Assembly (NCBI RefSeq): GCF_900089455.2
Contig: NZ_LT907988.1
Coordinates: forward strand, 3,906,001-3,970,000
Length of the DNA: 64,000 bases
From: Orrella dioscoreae
GTDB taxonomy: Bacteria > Pseudomonadota > Gammaproteobacteria > Burkholderiales > Burkholderiaceae_B
Direction of reading: 5' to 3'
The notes under the pieces: model-generated
What the model was told of the DNA's origin: nothing
What the model saw: only the letters and a program-made list of their open reading frames with translations
The model's database searches: none
Shown here: positions 53,480 to 63,845 of the stretch, piece by piece
How positions within the stretch are numbered: position 1 is the first letter of the stretch
Layout: each line of letters opens with the position of its first letter
Program-made: the position numbers and the translations under genes

Positions 53480-54247
53480 TTATGCTGCCCGATTCTGCAG
53501 GTAGAGGCCGCGAAAGAACACGGCCATGTTCGGCCACCAGACTGTAGACCTGTCTGTTTCCCACGCGGCTAGCGGGTCGTCTTCATATTTACTGAAGAAC
53601 GCCTTGCAGACGCGCGGCGAAGCCGCTTCGCGATAGTCCAACAGGATCGCCTCGCTGCCGGCGCAGGCAATCGCGATCAGCCTTGGGTCAAGGTTGCTGC
53701 AATCCAGGTTGCCCTGATCTAGGTCCTCCCATTCCGCGGGCAGGCGTTCACGCAACGGTGCGACGTCCTCCAGCGCCAGATACTGATGGGTTGCCTGGGG
53801 AATGGGCACGACGTCGCTGCTATGGGGGTTGCTCATGTCTCCCCAATAGAGGGTTCCCACCCAGCCGCCGTTGAAGTGCTTGTATACGTTGCGCCATGGC
53901 ATTGGCAGGCGAACGCCCAGTCGGTCTTCTTGCGCGGCAATCTGCGCTTCCGTTAAGCGTCCACTGTCCTTGACGCCAACCCGTCTTTGCCACACACGTT
54001 GTTTTATCAATTCGGGATCTGTTTCGGGTTCGATCTCCGTGTGTTGGTCCAGGTACCAGGTGAAAATGTTGTTCACTTCCACACGTGTGGTTGGTTGCTT
54101 CAAGCGTTTTGCTTCGCGGCGTAGGTCTGCTTGGACTCGGCGCTCGTTCGGAATCTCTTCAGCCTGGCGCTCTTCCAGCATGCGACGGAAAAGCTGCTCG
54201 GTTTCGAGGGGTTCTGAAGGGGAGGGGGAAGATATTAATGTCGTCAT
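53480..54247 (-). CDS. SUKH-family (SMI1/KNR4) protein
   Basis: 255 residues. The SUKH core starts at about residue 98: SGRLTEAQIAAQEDRLGVRL then PMPWRNVYKHFNGGWVGTLY, followed by PAEWEDLDQGNLDCSNLDPR and a C-terminal WWPNMAVFFRGLYLQNRAA. The N-terminal 95 residues are charged and helical. SUKH proteins are typically immunity partners of polymorphic toxins; no toxin gene is intact nearby and the adjoining upstream DNA is degenerate. It could be an orphan immunity gene. AT-richer than its neighbours. Confidence 0.8.
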   Translation of the reverse strand: MTTLISSPSPSEPLETEQLFRRMLEERQAEEIPNERRVQADLRREAKRLKQPTTRVEVNNIFTWYLDQHTEIEPETDPELIKQRVWQRRVGVKDSGRLTEAQIAAQEDRLGVRLPMPWRNVYKHFNGGWVGTLYWGDMSNPHSSDVVPIPQATHQYLALEDVAPLRERLPAEWEDLDQGNLDCSNLDPRLIAIACAGSEAILLDYREAASPRVCKAFFSKYEDDPLAAWETDRSTVWWPNMAVFFRGLYLQNRAA

Positions 54248-54598
54248 TTTCCGTAGACCCCTTGGGGGGCTGAATCAGATCAGGTCGCTACGGCGTCTGT
54301 TCCAGCACAACAAGAAGGCTGGAACACTCCGGGAGCTCCCCCTTAATTGGGCTGTGGCATAGGTATTGGATACAAAAGTTGAACAAGGCATTAGCACACC
54401 CTGTGGCAATTGGCCTTACCCTGAGTTTGACACGCGGAGACGAACTTCCGGAGCGAAATCCAGCTGGAGACCGTACCACTGCTCGCTAAAAGTGGAGGGA
54501 TTACCCTGCCGCCTACGACCACCGAGCCAATTCCAAACTCGATGAACTTCGACAGCTGGCGCAAGTTCCAACTTAGATAAAAGTCTCCCCCTCCCCCC
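54248..54598. other. Degenerate region before groESL
   Basis: No intact gene. A perfect 9-bp inverted repeat TGTTCCAGC/GCTGGAACA with an 11-base spacer lies at 54298-54326. The plus-strand frame ending with TAA at 54578-54580 reads protein-like for about 45 codons (ETVPLLAKSGGITLPPTTTE, then PNSMNFDSWRKFQLR), but has no start and a TGA just upstream. A CCCCTTGGGGGGC piece at about 54258 resembles the 77-base repeat unit. Likely a decayed gene end. Confidence 0.4.
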
Positions 54599-54652
54599 TT
54601 GAACCCAGCCAAACCATCCCTATAATTAGCACTCATCAGTCGAGAGTGCTAA
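54599..54652 (+). promoter_or_regulatory. groESL promoter with CIRCE element
   Basis: TTGAAC (54599-54604), a 16-base spacer and TATAAT (54621-54626) form a sigma-70 promoter. A perfect CIRCE, TTAGCACTC-N9-GAGTGCTAA, occupies 54626-54652, overlapping the -10 end and the start site; HrcA binding there would block initiation. CTTGAA at 54598 may also serve a heat-shock sigma factor. Confidence 0.9.
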
Positions 54653-54717
54653 CAACCCTCCGGCTGGGGCAATTTCCTAATTTTCCACCCAACCTATTGA
54701 TTTAACAGGAGTTCTTC

Positions 54718-55005
54718 ATGGCCCTGCGTCCCCTGCATGATCGCGTGATCATCAAGCGTCTGGACAACGAGCGCAAAACTGCCTCGGGCATCGTCATCCC
54801 TGAAAGCGCGGCTGAGAAGCCCGATCAAGGTGAAGTCCTGGCCGTCGGCCCGGGCAAGAAGACGGAAGACGGCAAAGTCCTGCCGGTCGACCTGAAGGTC
54901 GGCGACAAGGTGCTGTTCGGCAAGTACGCCGGCCAGTCCGTCAAGGTCGATGGCGAGGAACTGCTCGTCATCCGCGAGGAAGAAATTCTCGCCGTGATCC
55001 AGTAA
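54718..55005 (+). CDS. groES: Co-chaperonin GroES
   Basis: 95 residues, standard GroES length. It starts [20 protein letters not shown], has the mobile loop [20 protein letters not shown], and ends [21 protein letters not shown] precedes the ATG. It caps the GroEL ring encoded 37 bases downstream; HrcA/CIRCE control is indicated by the upstream element. Confidence 0.98.
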   Translation: MALRPLHDRVIIKRLDNERKTASGIVIPESAAEKPDQGEVLAVGPGKKTEDGKVLPVDLKVGDKVLFGKYAGQSVKVDGEELLVIREEEILAVIQ

Positions 55006-55030
55006 TTCTTCTCGACAACCGAATCCATAA

Positions 55031-56683
<1,653 letters not shown>

Positions 56684-56696
56684 GAAGTCCTTGCCT

Positions 56697-56770
56697 GCCA
56701 CGACCGGCATGCCGGTCGTGGCGCAAGCCAGTCAAAACAGCCCGGGTGCGAACCCGGGCTGTTTTTTTTT
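56697..56770 (+). terminator. groESL transcription terminator (two stem-loops)
   Basis: A perfect 26-base palindrome (GCCACGACCGG and its complement, 56697-56722) is followed by the stem AACAGCCCGGGT/ACCCGGGCTGTT with loop GCGA (56736-56763) and a run of nine T (56762-56770), a textbook intrinsic terminator. The convergent LysR gene ends 5 bases later. Confidence 0.9.
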
Positions 56771-56774
56771 GCTA

Positions 56775-57698
56775 TCAGTGGATATGCGATTCCCGCGCCA
56801 GGGTCTTGCCCAGCAGGCGCAAGGTGCTGGAGCAGGCCACCGCGGCCGGCGACAAGGGCGCCCCGCGCAGATACGCCAAGCCGATGTCCATGGACGGCAC
56901 CGGATCCGAGACCGCGGTCCGGCTGATGCGTCCGCCGTCGTGCGACCAGGGCCGGAAGACCAGGTCCGACAGGATGGTGACGCCCACGTCCTGGGCCACC
57001 AGGCTGCGGATCGCTTCGATGGATTTGGTGCGAAACACCACCTTGGGCGTCAGGCCCGTCGCGGCCCAATAGCGGCTGACCGTCTCGACATGCTCGTCCA
57101 TGTCCAGCAGCACGAACGGCTTCTCGGCGACATCGGCCAGCGAGACCGCCCCGCCTCCCGCAAAGGGATGGTGCACCGAGGTCCAAAGCCGCCGCTCCGA
57201 GCGCAGCAGGGTTTCGCGGGTGATCTCGGGCGTGTCGGACAGGTTGGACACCAGCACGATGGCGAAATCGAATTCTCCCTTCGCCAGGCCGTGCTCGATC
57301 TGCACGCGATCGAGCTCGACGGGCTCGATCTCGACCTTCGGGAGCTGCCGGCGCGCCACATCGATGATGCGCGGCAGCATGTATTCGGACACGGTGTCGG
57401 TGATGCCTAGCCTGACCTTGCCGGTGACCGCCGAGACCGATTCATGCACTTCTTCAAGCGCGACGTCGAGCGTGCGCAGGATGTGCTCGGCATGCCGCAG
57501 GAAGCCGTCGCCCTGCACCGTCAGCCGCAAGCCGTTGGCGTGGCGCGTGAACAGCGGCGCATTCAGGGCGGTTTCCAGGCTGCGCAGGGAGGTGGTCAAG
57601 GTGGGCTGGCTGACGAAACAGCGCTGGGCCGCGCGCGAGACCTGGCCGGTGGCGGCGGCCGCGACGAAGTGCTGGAGCTGCTTGAGGGTGATCGACAT
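56775..57698 (-). CDS. LysR-family regulator divergent from the AtoE-type transporter
   Basis: 307 residues. Helix-turn-helix LKQLQHFVAAAATGQVSRAA and SQPTLTTSLRSLETALNAPL, then the effector domain (VRLGITDTVSEYMLPRIIDV). The divergent transporter gene starts 135 bases away and an AT-rich palindrome lies in between, so it likely controls the 57834-63748 genes. Confidence 0.92.
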   Translation of the reverse strand: MSITLKQLQHFVAAAATGQVSRAAQRCFVSQPTLTTSLRSLETALNAPLFTRHANGLRLTVQGDGFLRHAEHILRTLDVALEEVHESVSAVTGKVRLGITDTVSEYMLPRIIDVARRQLPKVEIEPVELDRVQIEHGLAKGEFDFAIVLVSNLSDTPEITRETLLRSERRLWTSVHHPFAGGGAVSLADVAEKPFVLLDMDEHVETVSRYWAATGLTPKVVFRTKSIEAIRSLVAQDVGVTILSDLVFRPWSHDGGRISRTAVSDPVPSMDIGLAYLRGAPLSPAAVACSSTLRLLGKTLARESHIH

Positions 57699-57716
57699 AG
57701 AAAATCCCTATATCCA

Positions 57717-57731
57717 TCTATAAAAAATAGA
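57717..57731. promoter_or_regulatory. Candidate LysR operator
   Basis: TCTAT-AAAAA-ATAGA is an inverted repeat within an AT-rich spacer between the LysR gene and the transporter gene, with the T-N11-A type spacing of LysR sites. It lies 19 bases from the LysR start. Confidence 0.5.
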
Positions 57732-57833
57732 GATTATCAATTTTTGGCGGGTGGCCCTAGCATCTTCCCCCGCGGCGCCCGCAAGGCCTGCGCAGAAATC
57801 CGACTCATAAAACTTGAAGATTCTGGGGAAAAC

Positions 57834-59315
57834 ATGTCATCGACGACCAAGTCCGGCGGCCTACCCGCGCGCCAATCCGAGCAGCAACCTCCTGGCAGCG
57901 ATGGCGACATCGGCCTGCTGACCCGCCTGGGCCTGCGCTTTACCGCCTGGGCGGAAAAGTGGTTCCCGGACGCTTTCGTGTTTGCCGCGCTGGCCGTGGC
58001 GGTGGTGTCGATTGCGGCCATGATCAACGGCTCCAGCCCGGTCGCCGTGTCCAAGGCTTTCGGTGACGGCTTCTGGAGCCTGATCGTCTTCACGATGCAG
58101 ATGGCGCTGGTGGCCATCGGCGGCTATGCGGTCGCGACCTCGCCGCCCGCCGCCCGCCTGATCGCGCGCCTGGCTGCCATTCCCCGCACGGGCCGCTCGG
58201 CCGTGGGCTACGTGGCGGCGATCAGCATGATCCTGTCGCTGTTCAACTGGGGCGTGTCGCTGATCTTCAGCGCGCTGTATGCCCGCGCGCTGGCCCGCCG
58301 TGAAGACCTGCGCATGGATTACCGCGCGGCTGGCGCGGCGGCCTACCTGGGCCTGGGCGCCACCTGGGCGCTGGGCATCAGCTCGTCGGCCGCGCAGCTG
58401 CAGGCCAACCCCGGCAGCCTGCCCAAGAGCATCCTGGACATCACGGGCGTCATCCCGTTCAGCGAGACCATTTTCCTGTGGCAGTCGCTGGTGATGGCGC
58501 TGGTGCTGATCGTCGTGTCGATTGCCATCTCGCTGTGGTCGGCGCCCAAGGGCCAGCATGCCAAGACCGCGCAGGACCTGGGCGTGTCGCTGGACGATGC
58601 GCCGCCCGCCGCCGCGGAGCCCGGCGCCAAGCCGCGCCCCGGCGAGTTCTTCGAGCGCAGCCCGCTGCTGACGCTGCTGCTGTGCGCGCTGGGCTTCGGC
58701 TGGCTGGTGCAGGAGTTCATGACCAAGAACCCGATGGTGGCGATCTCGGGCCTGAACACCTACAACCTGATGTTCCTGATGATCGGGCTGCTGCTGCACT
58801 GGCGGCCCCGCAACTTCCTGGCCTCGGTGGCCAAGGCCGTGCCCTCGACGGTCGGCGTGATCATCCAGTTCCCGCTGTATGGCGCCATCGCGTCCATCAT
58901 GACGTCCACGCCGGTGGGCGGCGTGTCGCTGTCGGACCGCATCGCGCATCTGTTCGTGAGCATCTCCAACACCGAGACCTTCGCGGTGGTGATGGGTGCC
59001 TATTCCGCCATCCTGGGCTTCTTCATTCCCTCCGGCGGCGGCAAGTGGATCATCGAGGCGCCCTATGTGATGCAGGCGGCGAATGACCTGCAGGTGCACC
59101 TGGGCTGGGCGGTGCAGGTGTACAACGCCGCGGAAGCGCTGCCCAACCTGATCAACCCGTTCTGGATGCTGCCGCTCTTGGGCGTACTGTGCCTGAAGGC
59201 GCGCGACATCGTGGGCTTCACCTTCCTGCAGTTGATCGTGCACACGCCGCTGGTCCTGTTCATGCTGTGGTTCCTGGGCCGGACCCTGACCTACGTGCCG
59301 CCGGTCATGCCCTGA
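57834..59315 (+). CDS. Short-chain fatty acid transporter, AtoE family
   Basis: 493 residues with about twelve membrane segments. Family features: FTAWAEKWFPDAFVFAALAV near the N-terminus, MILSLFNWGVSLIFSALYAR, and the late FIPSGGGKWIIEAPYVMQAA motif, all typical of the AtoE/TIGR00366 group. The ATG 57834 follows GGGGAAAAC. The family imports short-chain fatty acids such as butyrate; a different carboxylate is possible. Upstream of the molybdoenzyme gene by only 20 bases, so the substrate may feed that enzyme. Confidence 0.92.
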   Translation: MSSTTKSGGLPARQSEQQPPGSDGDIGLLTRLGLRFTAWAEKWFPDAFVFAALAVAVVSIAAMINGSSPVAVSKAFGDGFWSLIVFTMQMALVAIGGYAVATSPPAARLIARLAAIPRTGRSAVGYVAAISMILSLFNWGVSLIFSALYARALARREDLRMDYRAAGAAAYLGLGATWALGISSSAAQLQANPGSLPKSILDITGVIPFSETIFLWQSLVMALVLIVVSIAISLWSAPKGQHAKTAQDLGVSLDDAPPAAAEPGAKPRPGEFFERSPLLTLLLCALGFGWLVQEFMTKNPMVAISGLNTYNLMFLMIGLLLHWRPRNFLASVAKAVPSTVGVIIQFPLYGAIASIMTSTPVGGVSLSDRIAHLFVSISNTETFAVVMGAYSAILGFFIPSGGGKWIIEAPYVMQAANDLQVHLGWAVQVYNAAEALPNLINPFWMLPLLGVLCLKARDIVGFTFLQLIVHTPLVLFMLWFLGRTLTYVPPVMP

Positions 59316-59335
59316 GGCGCGACGCCCCTGCCCCG

Positions 59336-62300
59336 ATGACTCAGACCACGGTCAAGCAAGGCTTCTGCACCCTGTGCCGCTCGCGTTGCGGCACCTTGAA
59401 CGAGGTCCGCGACGACATGCTCGTCGCGGTCCGGCCCGACCCCTCGCATCCCACCGGCCAGGCGATGTGCATGAAAGGCAAGGCGGCGCCGGAGCTGGTG
59501 CACAGCCCGCACCGCCTGCACTCCCCCATGCGCCGCACCCGGCCCAAGACCGACGAGGACCCGGGCTGGGTGCGCATCAGCTGGGAAGAGGCGCTGGCCG
59601 AAGTGGCCAGGCAGCTGGGTCATTACCGCGACACCTGCGGCGCCGAGTCGGTGGTGTTTGCCGTGACCACGCCCAGCGGCACGCCGCTGGGCGACAGCAT
59701 CGACTGGATCGAGCGCTTCGTGCGCAGCTTCGGCAGCCCGAACATCTGCTATGCCACCGAGATCTGCAACTGGCACAAGGACTTCGCGCATGCGTTTACC
59801 TTCGGCTGCGGCATGCCGCCTGCCGACTATGCGCAAGCCGACCTGATCCTGCTGTGGGGCCACAACCCCACCAACACCTGGCTGGCGCAGGCCAATGCCG
59901 TGGGCCAGGGCCGCGCCCAGGGCGCCAGGCTGGTGGTGGTGGACCCGCGGCCGACGGCGCTGGCGCAGCAGGCGGACGCATGGATGCCGGTGCGTCCGGG
60001 CACGGATGCCGCGCTGGCGCTGGCCCTGTCGCACCTGTTGATCGAGTCGGGACGCTATGACGAGACCTTCGTGCGCGACTGGACCAACGCGCCCCTGCTG
60101 GTGCGCGAGGACAATGGACTGTTCCTGAAGGAACGCGACCTCTGGCCCGACGCCGCGCAGGACCGCTACATGGCGTGGCACCAGGCCGCCCGGCGCGCGG
60201 TGCCCTATGACACCGAACTGGCGGCCGCCGAGCAAGGCAGTGCCGATTTCAGCCTGCGCGGGCGCGTCGTGGTGCCTGGCACGGCGCTGGCGTGCCGGCC
60301 TGCGTTCGACCACCTGGCGGCCATGTGCGCCAGCTATCCGCCCGACGTCGCCGAGCGCGTGACGGGCGTGCCGGCCGCGACGCTGCATGCGGTGGCCGAC
60401 CTGCTGGCGGGCAGCAAGCGCATCGCCTATCACGCCTGGACGGGCATCGGCCAGCACACCAACGCGACGCAATCCGAGCGCGCGGTGGCGACGCTGTACG
60501 CCCTGTGCGGCAGCTTCGACAAGGTGGGCGGCAACCGGGTGCGCCAGGGCGCGCTGACCAATCCGGTAAATGCCCTGGCACTGCTGCCGGCCAGCCAGCG
60601 CGCCAAGGCGCTGGGCTTGCAGGAACGCCCCATCGGCCCGCCCGCCCACGGCTGGGTGACGGCGCGCGATACCTACAGGGCGATCCTGCGGGGCGAGCCT
60701 TACAAGGTGCGCGCGATGATGGCCTTCGGGACCAATCTGCCGGTGTCGCAGGGCGACACCGCGATGGCCCGGGAGGCGCTGTCGCAGCTGGACTTCCACG
60801 TGCACTGCGACCTGTTCGAGACGCCCGCCTCCCGTTACGCGGACATCTTCCTGCCGATCAACACGCCCTGGGAGCGCGAAGGCCTGCGCATCGGCTTCGA
60901 GATCAACGACCGCGCCGCGGGCTGGGTGCAGTTGCGCCAGCGCATGGTCACGCCGCGCGGCGAGTCGCGCTCGGACAACGAGATCCTGTTCGACCTGGCA
61001 ACCCGGCTGGGCATGGGCGAGCAGTTCTTCGGCGGCAGCCTGGACGCCGGCTGGAACCACCTGCTGGCGCCCTCGGGCCTGACGGTCGAGGCCTTGCGCG
61101 CCAACCCGGGCGGCCTGGCCTGTCCGGTGGAGGCGGCCGAACAGAAATACGCGCAACGCACGCCGACGGGCGTTCGGGGCTTCGGCACGCCCACCCGCCG
61201 GGTGGAGCTGTATTCGGAAACGCTGCTCAAGCACGGGCAGCCCGCCATTGCCAGCCATATCGAGCCTGCCGATTCCCCACGCGATGCCAAGGCGACGCGC
61301 AACGGCCGCTACCCCTATGTGCTGACTTCGGCCAAGAATGGCTTCTATTGCCACAGCCAGCATCGAAGCCTGGTCTCCTTGCGCAAGCGTTCGCCGGAGC
61401 CGCAAGTGGAACTGAGCCCCGGACTGGCGCGCGGCAAGGGCATCGTCGACGGCGACTGGGTGCGGCTGCGCACGCGCATCGGCGAGGCGCGCTTCGTGGC
61501 GCGTGTCACCCCGCAACTGGCCGATGACGTGGTGGTGGCGGAGTTCGGCTGGTGGCAGGCCTGTACGGAACTCGATCGCGGCGAACAGCCTGTCGATGGC
61601 GGCACGGGCAGCAACTTCAATGCGCTGATCTCGGCCGACCATTGCGACCCGGTCAGCGGCTCCGTGCCGCATCGCTCCTTCCTGTGCGACATCGACCTGG
61701 ATCCCGCGACGGCACTGCGCCAGCGCGCCTGGTCCGGCTTCCGGCCGTTCCGGGTCAGCGAGCTGCGGCAGGAAGCCGACGGCGTGCTGGGCATCCATGT
61801 CGAAGCCGTCGATGGCGGGCAACTGCCCGACTTCCGGCCCGGCCAGCACGTGACGCTGCAATTCGCGCTGCCCGACGGCACGCCGGTGGTGCGCGCCTAT
61901 TCGCTGACCGGCGCGGCGCACGTGCCCGGGCGGCGCGGCTACAGCATCGCCGTGCGCCACCAGCGCGGCAAGGCTGCCGACGGCACGCCCTTCGAGGGCG
62001 TGGCTTCCGGCCACCTGCATCGCGCGCTCAAGGTCGGCCAGGTGATCGACCTGCGCGCGCCCGCCGGCGGTTTCGTGATTCCCCGCGTGTCGCCGCAACC
62101 GCTGGTGCTCTTTGCCGGCGGCATCGGCATCACGCCATTCATCAGCCTGCTGGAATCCTTGCCCGACGACAACGACGGGCCGGAGATCGTGCTGTTCTAT
62201 GCCAATCTCAACGGCGCCACGCATGCGTTCCGCGACCGCCTCGCCGAACACTGCGCGCGCCTGCCCCGCCTGCGCGTGGAGAATCACTACAACGCGCCAC

Positions 62301-62779
62301 GCGGCCAGGACCGCCTGGGCGTGGACTACCAATCCGGCGAGCGTATCGACGCCAGCGTGGTCAGCGATGCGTTGATCGCGCAGCGGGCGCGTTTCTACAT
62401 GTGCGGCCCGCCCGCCATGATGGACAACGTGCGCGCGGGGCTGGTGGCGCGCGGCGTGCCGAACTTCGACATCTTCCACGAAGTGTTCCGCTCGCCCGCG
62501 GCCCTGCCCGCCGACACGGACCAGCGCTTCCAGGTGTCCTTCGCGCGGGCCGGCCGCGGACCGCTGACCTGGACCGCGAAGCAGGGGACGCTGCTAACCT
62601 TTGCCGAGTCGCAGGGCCTGCAGATGCCCAGCGGCTGCCGCGTGGGCCAGTGCGAAAGCTGTGCCGTGCCCATCGTTTCCGGCAAGGTGCGCCACCTGCA
62701 CGGCAGGGAGCCCGAGGACCCGTCGGTCTGCCTGACCTGCCAGGCCGTTCCCATCGAAGACGTCGTGCTCGACGCCTGA
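59336..62779 (+). CDS. Molybdopterin oxidoreductase fused to FAD/NAD reductase and 2Fe-2S ferredoxin
   Basis: 1147 residues. The N-terminal 4Fe-4S motif is C11-x2-C14-x3-C18-x26-C45. The Mo-bisMGD body follows (ISWEEALAEVARQLGHY, WGHNPTNTWLAQANAVGQGR, AWTGIGQHTNATQSERAVAT, MMAFGTNLPVSQGDTAMARE); C144 in CYATEICNWHKD is a candidate Mo ligand. The molydopterin-binding C-domain spans about 640-790. From about 800 a FNR-type reductase follows (FRPGQHVTLQFALPDG, VVRAYSLTGAAH, FAGGIGITPFISLLESL, FYMCGPPAMMDNV) and then a plant-type ferredoxin with C1101, C1106, C1109 and C1132/C1135. It is soluble with no Tat signal. This packs NAD(P)H-to-Mo electron transfer in one chain. Substrate unknown. Confidence 0.9.
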   Translation: MTQTTVKQGFCTLCRSRCGTLNEVRDDMLVAVRPDPSHPTGQAMCMKGKAAPELVHSPHRLHSPMRRTRPKTDEDPGWVRISWEEALAEVARQLGHYRDTCGAESVVFAVTTPSGTPLGDSIDWIERFVRSFGSPNICYATEICNWHKDFAHAFTFGCGMPPADYAQADLILLWGHNPTNTWLAQANAVGQGRAQGARLVVVDPRPTALAQQADAWMPVRPGTDAALALALSHLLIESGRYDETFVRDWTNAPLLVREDNGLFLKERDLWPDAAQDRYMAWHQAARRAVPYDTELAAAEQGSADFSLRGRVVVPGTALACRPAFDHLAAMCASYPPDVAERVTGVPAATLHAVADLLAGSKRIAYHAWTGIGQHTNATQSERAVATLYALCGSFDKVGGNRVRQGALTNPVNALALLPASQRAKALGLQERPIGPPAHGWVTARDTYRAILRGEPYKVRAMMAFGTNLPVSQGDTAMAREALSQLDFHVHCDLFETPASRYADIFLPINTPWEREGLRIGFEINDRAAGWVQLRQRMVTPRGESRSDNEILFDLATRLGMGEQFFGGSLDAGWNHLLAPSGLTVEALRANPGGLACPVEAAEQKYAQRTPTGVRGFGTPTRRVELYSETLLKHGQPAIASHIEPADSPRDAKATRNGRYPYVLTSAKNGFYCHSQHRSLVSLRKRSPEPQVELSPGLARGKGIVDGDWVRLRTRIGEARFVARVTPQLADDVVVAEFGWWQACTELDRGEQPVDGGTGSNFNALISADHCDPVSGSVPHRSFLCDIDLDPATALRQRAWSGFRPFRVSELRQEADGVLGIHVEAVDGGQLPDFRPGQHVTLQFALPDGTPVVRAYSLTGAAHVPGRRGYSIAVRHQRGKAADGTPFEGVASGHLHRALKVGQVIDLRAPAGGFVIPRVSPQPLVLFAGGIGITPFISLLESLPDDNDGPEIVLFYANLNGATHAFRDRLAEHCARLPRLRVENHYNAPRGQDRLGVDYQSGERIDASVVSDALIAQRARFYMCGPPAMMDNVRAGLVARGVPNFDIFHEVFRSPAALPADTDQRFQVSFARAGRGPLTWTAKQGTLLTFAESQGLQMPSGCRVGQCESCAVPIVSGKVRHLHGREPEDPSVCLTCQAVPIEDVVLDA

Positions 62780-62809
62780 TTTTCCACCCCGAACAAGAGT
62801 TGCCCATCC

Positions 62810-63748
62810 ATGAGAATCATCGACGCTGAAGCCACCCGCCGCGCCCTGGCCTTCGACCGGCTGATCCCGGCCCTGCAGGCCATGTTCGTGCAAGGTTGCG
62901 AAGTGCCGCTGCGCCACACCCACTCGCTGGCCGCGCCCGGCGGCGACGCACGCACCGTGCTGTTGATGCCGGCCTGGCAGGTCGACGGCTATTTCGGCCT
63001 GAAGACCGTCGGCATCTTCCCCGGCAACGCCAGCCGCGGCCTGCCCGGCCTGCATTCGACCTATCTGCTGTTCGACGCCAGCACCGGCGTGCCGCTGGCG
63101 CAGCTCGACGGCAACGAGATCACCTCGCGCCGCACCGCGGCCGCCTCGGCGCTGGCCGCGTCCTACCTGGCGCCCGAGCAGGCAAGCAGCCTGCTGGTGG
63201 TTGGCGCCGGACGCGTGGGCAGCCTGGTGCCCGAAGCCTTCCGCGCCGTGCGCCCCATCGAGCGGGTGACGGTCTGGGACCGCAACGACGCCGCGGCCGC
63301 GGCGCTGGTTGAACGGCTGCGCGCGCAAGGCATCGCTGCCTCGGCGGCCGGCGACCTTGCCACCGCGGTGCGGGACGCCGACATCGTGAGCTGCGCCACG
63401 CTGGCCACCGAGCCCGTCGTGCAGGGTGAATGGCTGCGCCCCGACAGCCACCTCGACCTGATCGGCAGCTTCAAGCCGGACATGCGCGAGGCCGACGACG
63501 CCTGCTTCGCGGGCGCGCGGCTCTTCGTCGACACGCAGGAAGCGCTGCAGAAAAGCGGCGAGCTGCTGGGCCCGATGTCGCGCGGCGTGTTCACCGAGCA
63601 GGACGTGCAGGCCACGCTGGCCGACCTGTGCAGCGGCAGGCATGCCGGCCGCCAGGGCCGGTCGGGCCGCACGGTCTTCAAGGCCGTGGGCACGGCGCTG
63701 GAAGACCTGGCCGCCGCCACGGTGGTGTATGCGCAGCAGGAAATCTGA
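62810..63748 (+). CDS. Ornithine cyclodeaminase / mu-crystallin family protein
   Basis: 312 residues, Rossmann-fold NAD(P)-dependent. QASSLLVVGAGRVGSLVPEA is the nucleotide-binding loop; the substrate part has VPLRHTHSLAAPGGDARTVL, GLKTVGIFPGNASRGLPGLH and ITSRRTAAASALAASYLAPE (with the active-site Arg/Asp pattern of the family). Members include ornithine cyclodeaminase, delta-1-pyrroline-2-carboxylate reductase and ketimine reductases. It is 30 bases downstream of the molybdoenzyme gene, so it probably belongs to the same unit. Confidence 0.9.
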   Translation: MRIIDAEATRRALAFDRLIPALQAMFVQGCEVPLRHTHSLAAPGGDARTVLLMPAWQVDGYFGLKTVGIFPGNASRGLPGLHSTYLLFDASTGVPLAQLDGNEITSRRTAAASALAASYLAPEQASSLLVVGAGRVGSLVPEAFRAVRPIERVTVWDRNDAAAAALVERLRAQGIAASAAGDLATAVRDADIVSCATLATEPVVQGEWLRPDSHLDLIGSFKPDMREADDACFAGARLFVDTQEALQKSGELLGPMSRGVFTEQDVQATLADLCSGRHAGRQGRSGRTVFKAVGTALEDLAAATVVYAQQEI

Positions 63749-63845
63749 GTTCAGAGCCTGTCACAGACCCTGACATGCGGCCGGCGGGCGGCGCATTACA
63801 CTGGCTGCTCGTCCACTTCATGCGCCCCGCGCGAGCACGCCGCCC

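Noticed and set aside
59291..62479. A 1062-codon minus-strand open frame opposite the molybdoenzyme
   Set aside because: Antisense shadow of a gene with clear motifs; composition is His/Arg/Gln/Val-rich and repetitive, with no domain.
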